A stretch of 38,487 bases of DNA from Paracoccaceae bacterium (GTDB lineage: Bacteria; Pseudomonadota; Alphaproteobacteria; Rhodobacterales; Rhodobacteraceae): contig CANIKY010000021.1 in the NCBI GenBank assembly GCA_947468085.1, positions 1 to 38,487 on the forward strand, read 5' to 3'. Positions 15,710 to 24,054 of the stretch are shown here, one piece after another; the first letter of the stretch is position 1; every line of letters starts with the position of its first letter. The notes under the pieces are model-generated. The model searched no databases. It was not told the DNA's origin and saw only the letters and a program-made list of their open reading frames with translations. Made by a program: the position numbers and the translations under genes.

Positions 15710-16720
15710 TTGACCCATAGGCCCGCCACTCTCACCGATATTCGCAGCCTATTGGCGCAGTTGCCCTTGGCCGATTCGGCCGCCACCCAAGCGGCTTTGA
15801 CCCGCAATGGGCAGTTGACCAAGCCGCCCGGCGCTTTGGGCCGACTGGAAGATCTGGCCATCTGGCTGGCGGGCTGGCAAGGCACAGATACCCCCCGCAT
15901 CCAAGCGCCGCAGATTGCGATCTTTGCGGGCAACCACGGGGTTGTGGCGCAGGGCGTGTCGGCCTTTCCACCGGAAGTGACCGTGCAGATGGTCGCCAAT
16001 TTCACCCACGGTGGGGCTGCCATCAACCAACTGGCCAAGACATTCGGTGCCACGATGACCGTCAACGCCATTGATCTTGACCGTCCAACCGCCGATTTCA
16101 CCCAAAGCGACGCGATGAGCGAGGCTGACCTGATGGCAGCGTTGCTGGTGGGTTGGGATGCCGTAGACCCCAAAGCCGACCTTTTGGTTCCCGGTGAAAT
16201 GGGGATTGGCAACACGACTGCGGCCGCTGCAATATCCTTTGCTCTGTTTGGCGGTACTGCGGAAGATTGGGTCGGGCGGGGCACGGGGGTAGATGACGCT
16301 GGCCTTGCCCGCAAGGCCAAGGCTGTGAAGGCGGGGGTAGGCCGGCTGACCTCGCGCGATCCTTTGGCTGTTCTGGCAGCGGTGGGGGGGCGCGAGATTG
16401 CTGCCATGGCGGGGTCCATGCTGCGCGCACGCACCTTGCGCATTCCAGTCATTCTGGACGGATTTATCGCCTGTTCCGCTGCAGCCATCCTGCACACATC
16501 CGCTGCTGGTGCTTTGGATCACTGCGTCGCAGGCCATGCCAGCGCCGAAGCGGCCCATACCCGATTGCTGTCCGCGCTAAGCAAACAGCCCCTGCTGTCG
16601 CTCGGTCTGCGCTTGGGGGAAGGGTCAGGTGCGGCCTTGGCGATCGGCATCGTGCAGGCGGCAGCCGCCTGTCATTCTGGGATGGCGACCTTTGCCGAGG
16701 CGGGCGTCGCCGCAGGCTAA
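15710..16720 (+). CDS. cobT: nicotinate-nucleotide-dimethylbenzimidazole phosphoribosyltransferase
   Basis: This 336-residue enzyme activates 5,6-dimethylbenzimidazole to alpha-ribazole phosphate for the lower ligand of cobalamin. The conserved [44 protein letters not shown] and C-terminal [13 protein letters not shown] segments are all present. The last two carry the glutamates that act in catalysis in Salmonella CobT (Glu174 and Glu317). I take the TTG at 15710 as start because GGAGG lies at 15700-15704 and the homologous N-terminus begins there; the only upstream ATG in frame lies inside the carD terminator. No other cobalamin gene and no B12 riboswitch is adjacent. It converges with the 884-residue protein gene. 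Confidence 0.93.
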   Translation: MTHRPATLTDIRSLLAQLPLADSAATQAALTRNGQLTKPPGALGRLEDLAIWLAGWQGTDTPRIQAPQIAIFAGNHGVVAQGVSAFPPEVTVQMVANFTHGGAAINQLAKTFGATMTVNAIDLDRPTADFTQSDAMSEADLMAALLVGWDAVDPKADLLVPGEMGIGNTTAAAAISFALFGGTAEDWVGRGTGVDDAGLARKAKAVKAGVGRLTSRDPLAVLAAVGGREIAAMAGSMLRARTLRIPVILDGFIACSAAAILHTSAAGALDHCVAGHASAEAAHTRLLSALSKQPLLSLGLRLGEGSGAALAIGIVQAAAACHSGMATFAEAGVAAG

Positions 16721-16733
16721 GGGCGGGGTCAAG

Positions 16734-16759
16734 GCCTTAGCCCTTTAAGGCCCTAAGGC
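16734..16759. terminator. hairpin between convergent cobT and the 884-residue protein gene
   Basis: GCCTTAG (16734-16740) pairs with CTAAGGC (16753-16759), and the loop contains CCTTTAAGG, itself self-complementary. It lies in the 32-base gap between two convergent genes and overlaps the stop codon of the minus-strand gene. It may terminate both transcripts, but lacks a clear T-tract. Confidence 0.4.
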
Positions 16760-19407
16760 ATTGAAAGTGTGATGATCCGATTGCCTTTTTGGTATTTCAC
16801 CGCATCGCTCGTGATACCCGCAATCCGGCCGCCTTCGACCGAATCGCCCATTTGCACCTTCTTCACCTGCCCACTCATCATTCTGATCATCGCATAGCGG
16901 TTGGCTTGTGTGCCAAAGATGCCTAACAGGGCAACCCGATTGGTCTTAAGGGCGTTGACCTCGGTCGCTTGCTTGGCGACCGAAGCATTCGTGGGCAAGG
17001 TTGGCGCAAGCGTTTCTACCTCGGCCTCGGGCTCGGCTACGGGAAGTTCGGGGGCGAGTTGGTCCTCGGTCGGGGCTTGGTTCAAGGCGACGGCCAAGGC
17101 ATCGTCAATTCCTTTAGACACATCTGCCGGCCGCGCGGGCGGTATGGGCGAGGAGGCCAGCGCAAATCCTTCGGCCAAGGGTGCCTTTGACGCAGGGCTG
17201 GACGTGGTCAGATCGGCGGGGCGGGCTTGGGGCCGCAAGCTGGCAAAGCGGCTCTCCGGGGCAACATTCTCAGGGTCGGTTGGAGCCACGGTCACGGGCA
17301 CCAGATCAACGGGCCGCCCAAGCGGGCGTTTGCCAGCCAAACTGGGGTCTTGCACCACGACAGCCTCTTCTATCGCGACACTTGGCACCAAATCTTTCGG
17401 CCGTGCTGGGGGTGCCGTGGATGGTTTTCCGGCAAGGGTCAAATCGCCCCCTGGCGCCATGACATCTTCCGACAAGGCGGGTGGGCTGGCTGGTGAGGGA
17501 TGTAAGGCAAGATTTGCCCCGTAGGGCGGCGGCGATGGCGGAAGGATCGGCGGCGTATCGGCCGCCCCCTGCAGGTCAGGCAATGCGATGGGATCTTGGC
17601 TGACGGGCGGGGTATCGACGCCTGTCGGAAAGCTTCCATCCTTTCCAGAGCTTAGTGCAGATGCGGTTGGAATGTTTTCTGCCACAAGGGCGGCGGTTGG
17701 GGCTGGGCCATCTGGGGGCGTCAGGGGCAGGCCCGCATCCGCAGTGTCAACGCTTTGGTCATCGGCAAGGGCCTCATCTTGCGCGCTGGGCACTTGAGAG
17801 GGTGTGGTTTTGGGTGTGGTGCTTTGGTTTGCTGTAATGGCGGCGGTGGAATCATCTGACAGCCCCGTGGCAGGGGCGGGAGCAGGGGTGCTATTTTGCG
17901 CCTCGTTCGTCCCAAGACTTAGGCTGGCCCAGATGGCGACTGCCCCTAAAAGGGCCACCAAAACGGCGGTCACGACCAAGACGACAAAGCGGCGCTGCTT
18001 GGGCGTTACGCCGTCCCTTGCGCTGGTGATCCTGCCAAGGGCGGCGCGGGTGCCAGCCAAGGCTACCGCGCTGCGCGACCTGCCCTTTGCTGGATTTACT
18101 GGAAGCGGTTGCCACGGAAGCGCTGCTGAAGGGCGGGCAATAGCGGTTGTCTTGGGCAGAGGTTTGGCCGCAGCCGGTCGCGCCACCCCTGTGCGTGTTG
18201 CCCCTGCCCGCGCCATTGGCGATGGGCCAAGGGCCTGCAGGCGGGCGTCGCGTGGCGCTTTGGCCTTTACCGAAGCCGCCACAGGTGCCCCCTTTTTTAA
18301 GGCCGGTGAAGGCTTTGGGTCATTGTTTGGACGCGGGTCATCGTTATCTGAATCCACGTCGACCAACATCGGAGCCTCGGGCGCTTCTGCTTCGGACGCA
18401 GGGGCTTGGTCGGGGGGTACCACAGGTTCCTGCGGCACGGCGGCGGCGTCCTTTGAGGATTGGGCCGGTGAAGGTTCGCGCACTACTGCCTGTGCCGAAT
18501 CGGCAGGGCCAGCCTCGGCTAAGACACTTTCGACTGGGGCACTTTCAACCGGGGCAGTTTTGACTGGGGCAGGATCGATTGTGGCAGGTTCGACTGTGGC
18601 AGGTTCGGCTATGGCAGGATCGACTGTGGCAGGTTCGGCTATGGCGGGTTTTGCCGCCTCTGCTTCCCGAAAAGGCCCCAAGATGGGTGCGGGCAGCTCC
18701 TTGGATGTGGTGGCAGGGGGCGGATCGTTTGAGGCGTCCGCCGCAGGGACCGGATCCAATACTGCAACTGCAACGGCGGGCGCGTTGGTTTTGGCGGATG
18801 CCGCTTGGTCAACATCGACGGTGGGTGGCGTTGCGGCGCTGGCCTTGGCCTTAGGTGCATCTCGCCCCACCACGCGCACGGCTTCACTGTCTCGTTCGAC
18901 CGTCTCATCCTTGGCCAAGATAGATTTTGACAGCCGCGACTGCCCAAAAAGCGGCTCACCCAGAAAAGTCCCCGCCTCGGGTACGGCAACAAAGCACACA
19001 GGGTTGAACCTGTGGTCGCGCGCGAAGGTTTCAGCCTCTTCCAACGTTTCTTTGGCAACCACCGCCACTTGCACGCCGGTTGCGGTTTCGCACCAGTCAT
19101 AGGCCAATTCGTCCAGCCGGTAGGGGGTCAATCCTTCCAAGGCGGCGCCAATTCGGCGCGTGCGGGTCCACGGCTCTGCCACGGGGGCTGTGACTTTGGT
19201 GTACAGGATTTGCGCGTTTGGCAAGATCAGCTTGGTCGTTATGCCGCGCGGCGATAGGCCAAGGGCTGTAGAGCGCATGAAGGCCAAAGCTTCCCCGAAA
19301 TCGGGCGCCTCTAGGGATGCATCGCCGACTTTTGTCCAGCCCCGCGACGTGCGGTGCAGCAAAGCGATTACGCTTGAGCGAAGATCAAGGGCAAAGGAAG
19401 GTTTCAT
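16753..19407 (-). CDS. single-pass membrane protein with PilM/GspL-like N-terminus and PilP/GspC-like C-terminus
   Basis: 884 residues, function unknown. Residues 1-165 form a globular region (MKPSFALDLRSSVIALLHRT, IGAALEGLTPYRLDELAYDW, VQVAVVAKETLEEAETFA) that reminds me of the actin-like PilM/GspL fold. About 300 Ala-Pro-Glu-rich residues follow, including pentapeptide repeats. One membrane helix lies near residues 474-497 (FVVLVVTAVLVALLGAVAIW), then another 310 low-complexity, Pro-rich residues. The last 70 residues (RVALLGIFGTQANRYAMIRM, GQVKKVQMGDSVEGGRIAGI) resemble the beta domain of PilP/GspC. The arrangement suggests an inner-membrane protein spanning to the periplasm, as in secretion or pilus assembly platforms, but no such genes lie nearby. 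Similar proteins are, from memory, often misnamed as translation initiation factors because of their composition. Confidence 0.7.
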   Translation of the reverse strand: MKPSFALDLRSSVIALLHRTSRGWTKVGDASLEAPDFGEALAFMRSTALGLSPRGITTKLILPNAQILYTKVTAPVAEPWTRTRRIGAALEGLTPYRLDELAYDWCETATGVQVAVVAKETLEEAETFARDHRFNPVCFVAVPEAGTFLGEPLFGQSRLSKSILAKDETVERDSEAVRVVGRDAPKAKASAATPPTVDVDQAASAKTNAPAVAVAVLDPVPAADASNDPPPATTSKELPAPILGPFREAEAAKPAIAEPATVDPAIAEPATVEPATIDPAPVKTAPVESAPVESVLAEAGPADSAQAVVREPSPAQSSKDAAAVPQEPVVPPDQAPASEAEAPEAPMLVDVDSDNDDPRPNNDPKPSPALKKGAPVAASVKAKAPRDARLQALGPSPMARAGATRTGVARPAAAKPLPKTTAIARPSAALPWQPLPVNPAKGRSRSAVALAGTRAALGRITSARDGVTPKQRRFVVLVVTAVLVALLGAVAIWASLSLGTNEAQNSTPAPAPATGLSDDSTAAITANQSTTPKTTPSQVPSAQDEALADDQSVDTADAGLPLTPPDGPAPTAALVAENIPTASALSSGKDGSFPTGVDTPPVSQDPIALPDLQGAADTPPILPPSPPPYGANLALHPSPASPPALSEDVMAPGGDLTLAGKPSTAPPARPKDLVPSVAIEEAVVVQDPSLAGKRPLGRPVDLVPVTVAPTDPENVAPESRFASLRPQARPADLTTSSPASKAPLAEGFALASSPIPPARPADVSKGIDDALAVALNQAPTEDQLAPELPVAEPEAEVETLAPTLPTNASVAKQATEVNALKTNRVALLGIFGTQANRYAMIRMMSGQVKKVQMGDSVEGGRIAGITSDAVKYQKGNRIITLSMP
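18536..18655 (-). repeat. 15-bp coding minisatellite, eight units
   Basis: Eight consecutive 15-base units of the form (G/A)(T/G)GGC(A/G)GG(T/A)TCG(A/G)CT on the plus strand encode Ala-Glu/Asp-Pro-Ala-(T/I/P) pentapeptides of the large membrane protein. Units 18596-18610 and 18626-18640 are identical. Such arrays can change copy number by slippage without shifting the frame. Confidence 0.8.
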
Positions 19408-19573
19408 GCGACGTGTCTATAACTGCCATCAGGTAATCGGTAACACTGCCCCGGATTCTTAATGACCCTACAGCAGGAAATCGCCGATTGAAAGCCAAAG
19501 CCCAAAGACTAAGCTGCACAAACCTGCGTCAGGGGCAAAGGATGCCGCTGAACCACCTTTAAAGGGGACCTTG

Positions 19574-20266
19574 ATGCGCCTTTTGATCCGCTTTGCCGTG
19601 ATGGCGGCCTTGCTATGGCCCGTGGCCTGTATGGCTGAGGGGGTTGGCACTTTGACCGTGACAGGCATGGCCACGGTTCATGCTGTGCCAGATCAGGCTA
19701 TTTTGTCGCTGGGTGTCACCACAACCGGCTCTACCGCGGCGGCGGCAATGGCTGCGAACAATGTGGCTGCCTCTGCGATGATGGCGCGGCTGATTGCAGC
19801 CAAGGTGGCAGACCGAGATATGCAAACCACAGGGCTGTCGCTGAACCCAAACTGGGTGATGAATGCTGCAGGCACAGCCCAAGAGATCCAAGGTTATATT
19901 GCCAGCACGATGCTGACAGTGCGGATAGCCGCGCTTGAAACGGCAGGATCGGTGCTGGATGCGGCGATTTTGGACGGGGCGAACACGTTGAACGGCCTGA
20001 CCTTTGGCTTGTCTGACCCTCACCCGATTGAGGATGAGGCCCGCAAGGCTGCCGTTGCCGATGCCGTGGCGCGCGCGCAAGTCTTGGCTGAGGCTGCGGG
20101 CGAAGATTTGGGCCGGATTCTTTCCATTACAGAAGGGGGTGGTGGGCACCAGCCCATGCCTATGCCTATGCTTTACAAAGCCGCAGCAGACAGCGCTGTG
20201 CCTTTGGCGGCGGGCGAGGTTGGGGTTTCGGCTGAGGTGACGATTGTTTGGCAGTTGGTGCCGTAA
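19574..20266 (+). CDS. SIMPL-domain (DUF541) periplasmic protein
   Basis: A 230-residue exported protein. The N-terminus is a signal peptide (MRLLIRFAVMAALLWPVACMA, likely cleaved before EGVGTL); the cysteine does not sit in a proper lipobox. The SIMPL/DUF541 core begins GTLTVTGMATVHAVPDQAILSLGVTTTG and includes MQTTGLSLNPNW, YIASTMLTVRI and DEARKAAVADAVARAQVLAEAAGEDLGRILSI. Related proteins (E. coli YggE) lower oxidative stress by an unknown mechanism, and others form oligomeric channels or rings. AAGGGG lies 6 bases before the ATG at 19574. The gene is divergent from the 884-residue membrane protein gene and convergent with metY. Confidence 0.88.
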   Translation: MRLLIRFAVMAALLWPVACMAEGVGTLTVTGMATVHAVPDQAILSLGVTTTGSTAAAAMAANNVAASAMMARLIAAKVADRDMQTTGLSLNPNWVMNAAGTAQEIQGYIASTMLTVRIAALETAGSVLDAAILDGANTLNGLTFGLSDPHPIEDEARKAAVADAVARAQVLAEAAGEDLGRILSITEGGGGHQPMPMPMLYKAAADSAVPLAAGEVGVSAEVTIVWQLVP

Positions 20267-20269
20267 ACT

Positions 20270-20296
20270 TTGGGGCCGCCCGACAGGCGGCCCCAA
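20270..20296. terminator. bidirectional hairpin between SIMPL gene and metY
   Basis: TTGGGGCCGCC (20270-20280) is the exact complement of GGCGGCCCCAA (20286-20296) with a 5-base loop, 3 bases after one stop and 18 bases from the other. No long T-run is present on either side. Confidence 0.6.
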
Positions 20297-20313
20297 GCCA
20301 TGATTGCAGAACT

Positions 20314-21594
20314 TTAGGCCGTTGCAGCCGTCAACGCCTGATCCAAATCGGCGATGATGTCGCGCAGATCTTCGATCCCGATCGACAGGCGCACCACGTT
20401 CGACGAGGCCCCCGCCGCAGCGCGCTGCTCGTCGCTTAGCTGGCGGTGCGTGGTGGAGGCCGAGTGGATCACCAAGCTGCGCGTATCGCCCAGATTGGCG
20501 ACATGGCTGAACAGTTTCAGATGGTCGACCAGCTTGACGCAGGCGTCATAGCCGCCCTTGACGGCAAAGGTGAACAAAGCCCCCGCCCCACCCGGCACGA
20601 TCATCTTCGCCAGATTGTGATAGGGCGACGATTTCAGGCCGGGATATGTGACAAAATCCACGCGCGGATCGGCCTCTAGCCATTCAGCCACCGCTTGGGC
20701 GTTTTGCACATGACGCTCCATCCGCAAAGGCAGCGTTTCGATGCCCATCAGCGTGTAATGCGCCCCTTGCGGGTTCATCGTCATGCCCAGATCGCGCAGA
20801 CCCACCGCGATAGAGTGGAAGGTAAAGGCCATGCCCCCCAAAGCCGCGTGAAAGTTCAGTCCGTGATAAGCAGGCTCTGGTGCTGCCAGCGAAGGGAACT
20901 TGCCCGAGGCCGACCAGTCAAACTTGCCGCTGTCCACAACCACACCGCCGGTGACCGTGCCATTGCCGGTCAGGTATTTGGTGGCCGAATGCACCACCAA
21001 TGTCGCGCCGTGTTCGATGGGGCGGCACAGGTAGGGCGTGGCGGTGGTGTTATCAACGATCAGCGGCAGGCCGTGCTGGTTGGCCACGCGGGCGATTGCA
21101 TCAAGGTCTGATACAGCGCCACCGGGATTGCAGATGGTTTCGCAGAACAAGGCGCGGGTGTTGTCGTCAATGGCCGCAGCAATCGCCTTGGGATCGTCAA
21201 AATCCACCAGCTTGGCCGACCAGCCGAACTTGCGGATTGTGTTGGTGAATTGCTGGATGGTGCCGCCATACAGCTTGGTTGAGGCGACCACATTGGTACC
21301 CGGCTGCATCAGGGGAAACAGCGCCATGATCTGTGCCGCGTGCCCCGAAGAGCAGCACACAGCCCCCGCGCCCCCCTCCAGTGCGGCAACGCGGTTGGCC
21401 AAGGCCGACACGGTCGGGTTGGTCAGGCGCGAGTAGATATAGCCCACCTCTTGCAGGTTGAACAATTTGGCCGCGTGATCGGCATCGCGAAACACATAGG
21501 CCGTGGTTTGATAAATCGGCACCTGCCGTGCGCCAGTGGCGGGGTCGGGCTCGGTGCCGGCGTGGATGGCGAGGGTGTTGAAGCCTAGGGTCAT
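20314..21594 (-). CDS. metY: O-acetylhomoserine sulfhydrylase (aminocarboxypropyltransferase)
   Basis: This 426-residue PLP enzyme of the Cys/Met metabolism family makes homocysteine from O-acetylhomoserine and sulfide. Typical features are YSRLTNPT near the N-terminus, the PLP-binding lysine in HSATKYLTGNGTVTGG, and the insertion FDWSASGKFPSLAAPEPAYHGLNF that separates MetY from the shorter MetZ/MetB group. The C-terminal GDTRSLVIHSASTTHRQL fits the same group. The ATG at 21594 has GGAGG 6-10 bases upstream on this strand; longer readings have no such support. I looked for SAM-II and SAM/SAH riboswitch features in the 250-base divergent region and saw none. Confidence 0.94.
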   Translation of the reverse strand: MTLGFNTLAIHAGTEPDPATGARQVPIYQTTAYVFRDADHAAKLFNLQEVGYIYSRLTNPTVSALANRVAALEGGAGAVCCSSGHAAQIMALFPLMQPGTNVVASTKLYGGTIQQFTNTIRKFGWSAKLVDFDDPKAIAAAIDDNTRALFCETICNPGGAVSDLDAIARVANQHGLPLIVDNTTATPYLCRPIEHGATLVVHSATKYLTGNGTVTGGVVVDSGKFDWSASGKFPSLAAPEPAYHGLNFHAALGGMAFTFHSIAVGLRDLGMTMNPQGAHYTLMGIETLPLRMERHVQNAQAVAEWLEADPRVDFVTYPGLKSSPYHNLAKMIVPGGAGALFTFAVKGGYDACVKLVDHLKLFSHVANLGDTRSLVIHSASTTHRQLSDEQRAAAGASSNVVRLSIGIEDLRDIIADLDQALTAATA

Positions 21595-21848
21595 GAGGTC
21601 CTCCGGAAAAAATGAATGAACCAAGGCTAGGGCAAGGGCGGCTTTCGGGCAACGGGGAAAGCAAAAGGATGGGGAATAGTCAGGATTAAACAGGCCGTCT
21701 TTTGGGTGGCCATGCCACTTGGCGCGGCCGAGTGTCAAAACCTTCGCAAGGGGGCCAACGCGTAAGCGCTTGCCTTAGGCGATGTGTTTGGGCATCTGTC
21801 GCAAATAGCGGCTTTGTCCGTGCTTTTTTTCGGTTTGGACGGCCAGCC

Positions 21849-22439
21849 ATGACCTATGATATCTTCCTTGCCCTTTTATCCTTTGCCTTTGTCACGTCGA
21901 TCACGCCGGGGCCGAACAATCTGATGCTGATGGCCTCGGGGGCGAACTTCGGCTTTCGCCGCAGCTTGGCCCATATGTTTGGCATCAGTTTGGGCCATGG
22001 GCTGATGGTGTTTTTGGTGGGCTTGGGGCTAGCGGGGATATTTGAGGCTTATCCGCCTGCCAAGCTGGTGCTCAAGGGGCTGTCGGTGGCCTATATGCTG
22101 TGGCTGGCTTGGAAGATCGCTCATGCGGCGGCCCCCGGTGCAGGGAAGGCCGGGGGAAAGCCCCTGACCTTTGTGCAGGCGGCAGCGTTTCAATGGGTGA
22201 ACCCAAAGGCTTGGGCCATGGCTTTGGGGGCGATCAGTGCTTATGCCACGGGCGGGATCGGGTCGGTGCTGATCGTTTGCGTGGCCTTTTCCTGCGTCAA
22301 CTTGCCGTCGATTTCCGTTTGGGTGCTGGCGGGCGAGCAGATGCGCCATCTGCTAACTGATCCGCGCCGTTTGGCCATTTTCAACTGGACGATGGCGGGG
22401 CTATTGATCGCCTCGCTTTGGCCGGTTTTGCATATGTGA
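21849..22439 (+). CDS. LysE/RhtB-family amino-acid exporter
   Basis: A 196-residue inner-membrane protein with about six hydrophobic helices. The start (MTYDIFLALLSFAFVTSITP then GPNNLMLMASGANFGFRRSL) carries the family's TPGPNN motif, and QWVNPKAWAMALGA is the second conserved segment of LysE-type translocators. Family members export amino acids or homoserine derivatives. It is divergent from metY, so export of a methionine-pathway intermediate is possible but not shown. The ATG at 21849 is the first start that gives a membrane protein; there is no strong Shine-Dalgarno. Confidence 0.88.
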   Translation: MTYDIFLALLSFAFVTSITPGPNNLMLMASGANFGFRRSLAHMFGISLGHGLMVFLVGLGLAGIFEAYPPAKLVLKGLSVAYMLWLAWKIAHAAAPGAGKAGGKPLTFVQAAAFQWVNPKAWAMALGAISAYATGGIGSVLIVCVAFSCVNLPSISVWVLAGEQMRHLLTDPRRLAIFNWTMAGLLIASLWPVLHM

Positions 22440-22453
22440 CAGGTTGCGAGAAG

Positions 22454-22503
22454 CGGGGGCCAGCCCCCCGCACCCCTTGAGCATTTGGGCCAAGATGAAG
22501 GGG
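22454..22503 (+). repeat. dispersed intergenic repeat, copy C
   Basis: A hairpin (GCGGGGG with CCCCCGC, starting at about 22454) is followed by ACCCC and the tail TTGAGCATTTGGGCCAAGA then TGAAGGGG. This is the fullest copy of the family in the window and lies between the convergent LysE and phnM genes, where it could end transcription. Confidence 0.6.
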
Positions 22504-22514
22504 TTTGGGCAGCG

Positions 22515-23732
22515 TCAAAGGGAAAAGGGCACAGCTTGATAGGCCACACGACCTGCGACAAGGGTCAGGCGGGTGGCAGGAGCTTGCCCCTCGGGCCAGT
22601 CTAAAAGCACGAGGTCGGCGCGCTGGCCCAAGGCAATTGTGCCGCGGTCTATCAGGCCAAGGGCGCGGGCGGGATTGGTGGATATCAGCGGCCAAAGCTG
22701 GGCCAGCGTGCCGCGCCCTTGCGAGAGCAGGCGCGCCATCGCCGACAGCATCGCGGGGTAGAAGTAGTCAGACGCAAGAATATCGCAAAGCCCGCGTTCG
22801 ATCATATCGCCCGCCCCCGGCGAACCAAGATGGCTGCCACCGCGCGCGGCGTTGGGGGCACCGAAGATAATCCAATCGCCCAAGTCGCGGGCGGTTTGGG
22901 CCGCTTGGATGTTCATTGGAAATTCGCTGATCTTCGCGCCCAGATCGTGGTAGTAGCGGCGGGTTTCGGACCGGCTGTCGTCATGGCTGAGCATGGGGGC
23001 GCCCGCCGCACGGCCCATAGCGGCGACCTGATCCATGACACCTTGCACTTTGGGGCGGCGCTGCCAGATGGACCCGATCAAGCCCACAAAGTCGCTTTGG
23101 CTGAGGCCAGATCGTTTGCCCCGATCCGCCATTTTCGCAGCAAAACCGGGGCTGTCCATATCGACCACCGGAAAGGCCGGGTCATGGTCAAACGGGCGGT
23201 CTTGCAAGGCTGTGCCGGGGTGCAGCACCGCCATCGAGGTGTGGTCGTTAAAGGCGATTGAGGGCAACAATGGCCCCGCTAGGGCGCGTTCGATCAGGGC
23301 AAGCGCCTCAAAGCAAAACGTCTCCCACCGCAGTTGCAGGCGGTTTTCCACTGTCAAACGCGGGGCCAACGCCAAAAGCCCGTCCAGTACAGCGTTCCCC
23401 ATGGCGACCGATCGCAGGCCCGGTTCCCACGACAGGGTAAGGGCGTGGTAGGCAGTGGCGATGCCATTGGACGCCAACTGGCGGTCGGTTTCCAAAAGGG
23501 CGGCATGGAGGGGAAAATCAACGCCGGGGCGCGGCATCAACTGCCGCTCGAACGCGTCGCCGTGAATGTCGACAAGGGCAGGGGCGAGGATTTTGCCACG
23601 CCCGTCGATGACGCGCGCGCCGTCGCGCGGGCCATCAAGGCCGCTGATCCGGCCATCTTGCACGCGCACGGACACCTGTTCAACCGCCAAAGGCAGAATG
23701 ACGCGTGCACCTTCAATGACATAGGGTTTCAT
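22515..23732 (-). CDS. phnM: alpha-D-ribose 1-methylphosphonate 5-triphosphate diphosphatase
   Basis: This 405-residue amidohydrolase-fold enzyme removes pyrophosphate from the triphosphate intermediate of the C-P lyase pathway. The metal-binding HGD is in APALVDIHGDAFERQLMPRPGVDF, and further conserved segments include GIATAYHALTLSWEPG, FNDHTS, LSHDDS and EFPMNIQAA. The ATG at 23732 has AGAGG upstream. It stands alone here, without phnGHIJKL, transporter or phnN genes, so the remainder of the C-P lyase pathway must lie elsewhere if it exists. It converges with the LysE gene across repeat copy C. Confidence 0.92.
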   Translation of the reverse strand: MKPYVIEGARVILPLAVEQVSVRVQDGRISGLDGPRDGARVIDGRGKILAPALVDIHGDAFERQLMPRPGVDFPLHAALLETDRQLASNGIATAYHALTLSWEPGLRSVAMGNAVLDGLLALAPRLTVENRLQLRWETFCFEALALIERALAGPLLPSIAFNDHTSMAVLHPGTALQDRPFDHDPAFPVVDMDSPGFAAKMADRGKRSGLSQSDFVGLIGSIWQRRPKVQGVMDQVAAMGRAAGAPMLSHDDSRSETRRYYHDLGAKISEFPMNIQAAQTARDLGDWIIFGAPNAARGGSHLGSPGAGDMIERGLCDILASDYFYPAMLSAMARLLSQGRGTLAQLWPLISTNPARALGLIDRGTIALGQRADLVLLDWPEGQAPATRLTLVAGRVAYQAVPFSL

Positions 23733-23814
23733 GCGGTCCTCTGGCAACGGATTGGACGTCACCCGTGACGCCCGCCTGTAACAAATTCATGACAAAGCGG
23801 CCGCCGGGCAGCGT

Positions 23815-23979
23815 TTAGTCGGCTTTCTTATCAGCCTTGGCCAAGGCTGCGGCTTTCATGCGGGCCAAAAGCGCTTCCTTGGTGTCGCGCCCGCCGCTTT
23901 GAGTGCTTTGGGTGCCTTTTTCCAGATGGCGCGGGATGCCCTTGCCGAATTTTGCATTGCCGGACTTGCTGTAATCCAT
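23815..23979 (-). CDS. small conserved hypothetical protein, 54 residues
   Basis: A short frame begins MDYSKSGNAKFGKG and ends LLARMKAAALAKADKKAD. It is very hydrophilic, with a central GTQSTQSGGRDTKEALLARM segment. AGAAAGG lies about 8 bases before the ATG at 23979, and the stop is TAA at 23817-23815. Small proteins with the same MDYSK start and a KxALLARMKAAA end are, from memory, frequent in Rhodobacteraceae and have no known function. The only other stretches here are antisense frames with poorer character. It may form an operon with phnM, about 80 bases downstream on the same strand. Confidence 0.72.
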   Translation of the reverse strand: MDYSKSGNAKFGKGIPRHLEKGTQSTQSGGRDTKEALLARMKAAALAKADKKAD

Positions 23980-24054
23980 GATCTTGGCCTTTCTGGGGGC
24001 TTATGGACCGCGCTTTTGCCTGAAGATGGCGTAACCCACAAGGTGCCCCGCTTG

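Noticed and set aside
17804-19102. A 432-codon plus-strand frame rich in Ala, Gly, Ser and Thr
   Set aside because: It is the complement of the Ala-Pro-rich part of the 884-residue membrane protein; its composition follows from that and no start signal is seen.
19408-19440. A -10-like TATAGA on the minus strand just before the 884-residue protein gene
   Set aside because: No acceptable -35 at the right spacing, and it would imply a leaderless transcript.
21595-21848. A SAM-type riboswitch before metY
   Set aside because: The divergent gap was read on both strands for SAM-II and SAM/SAH features; the conserved core segments are not present.
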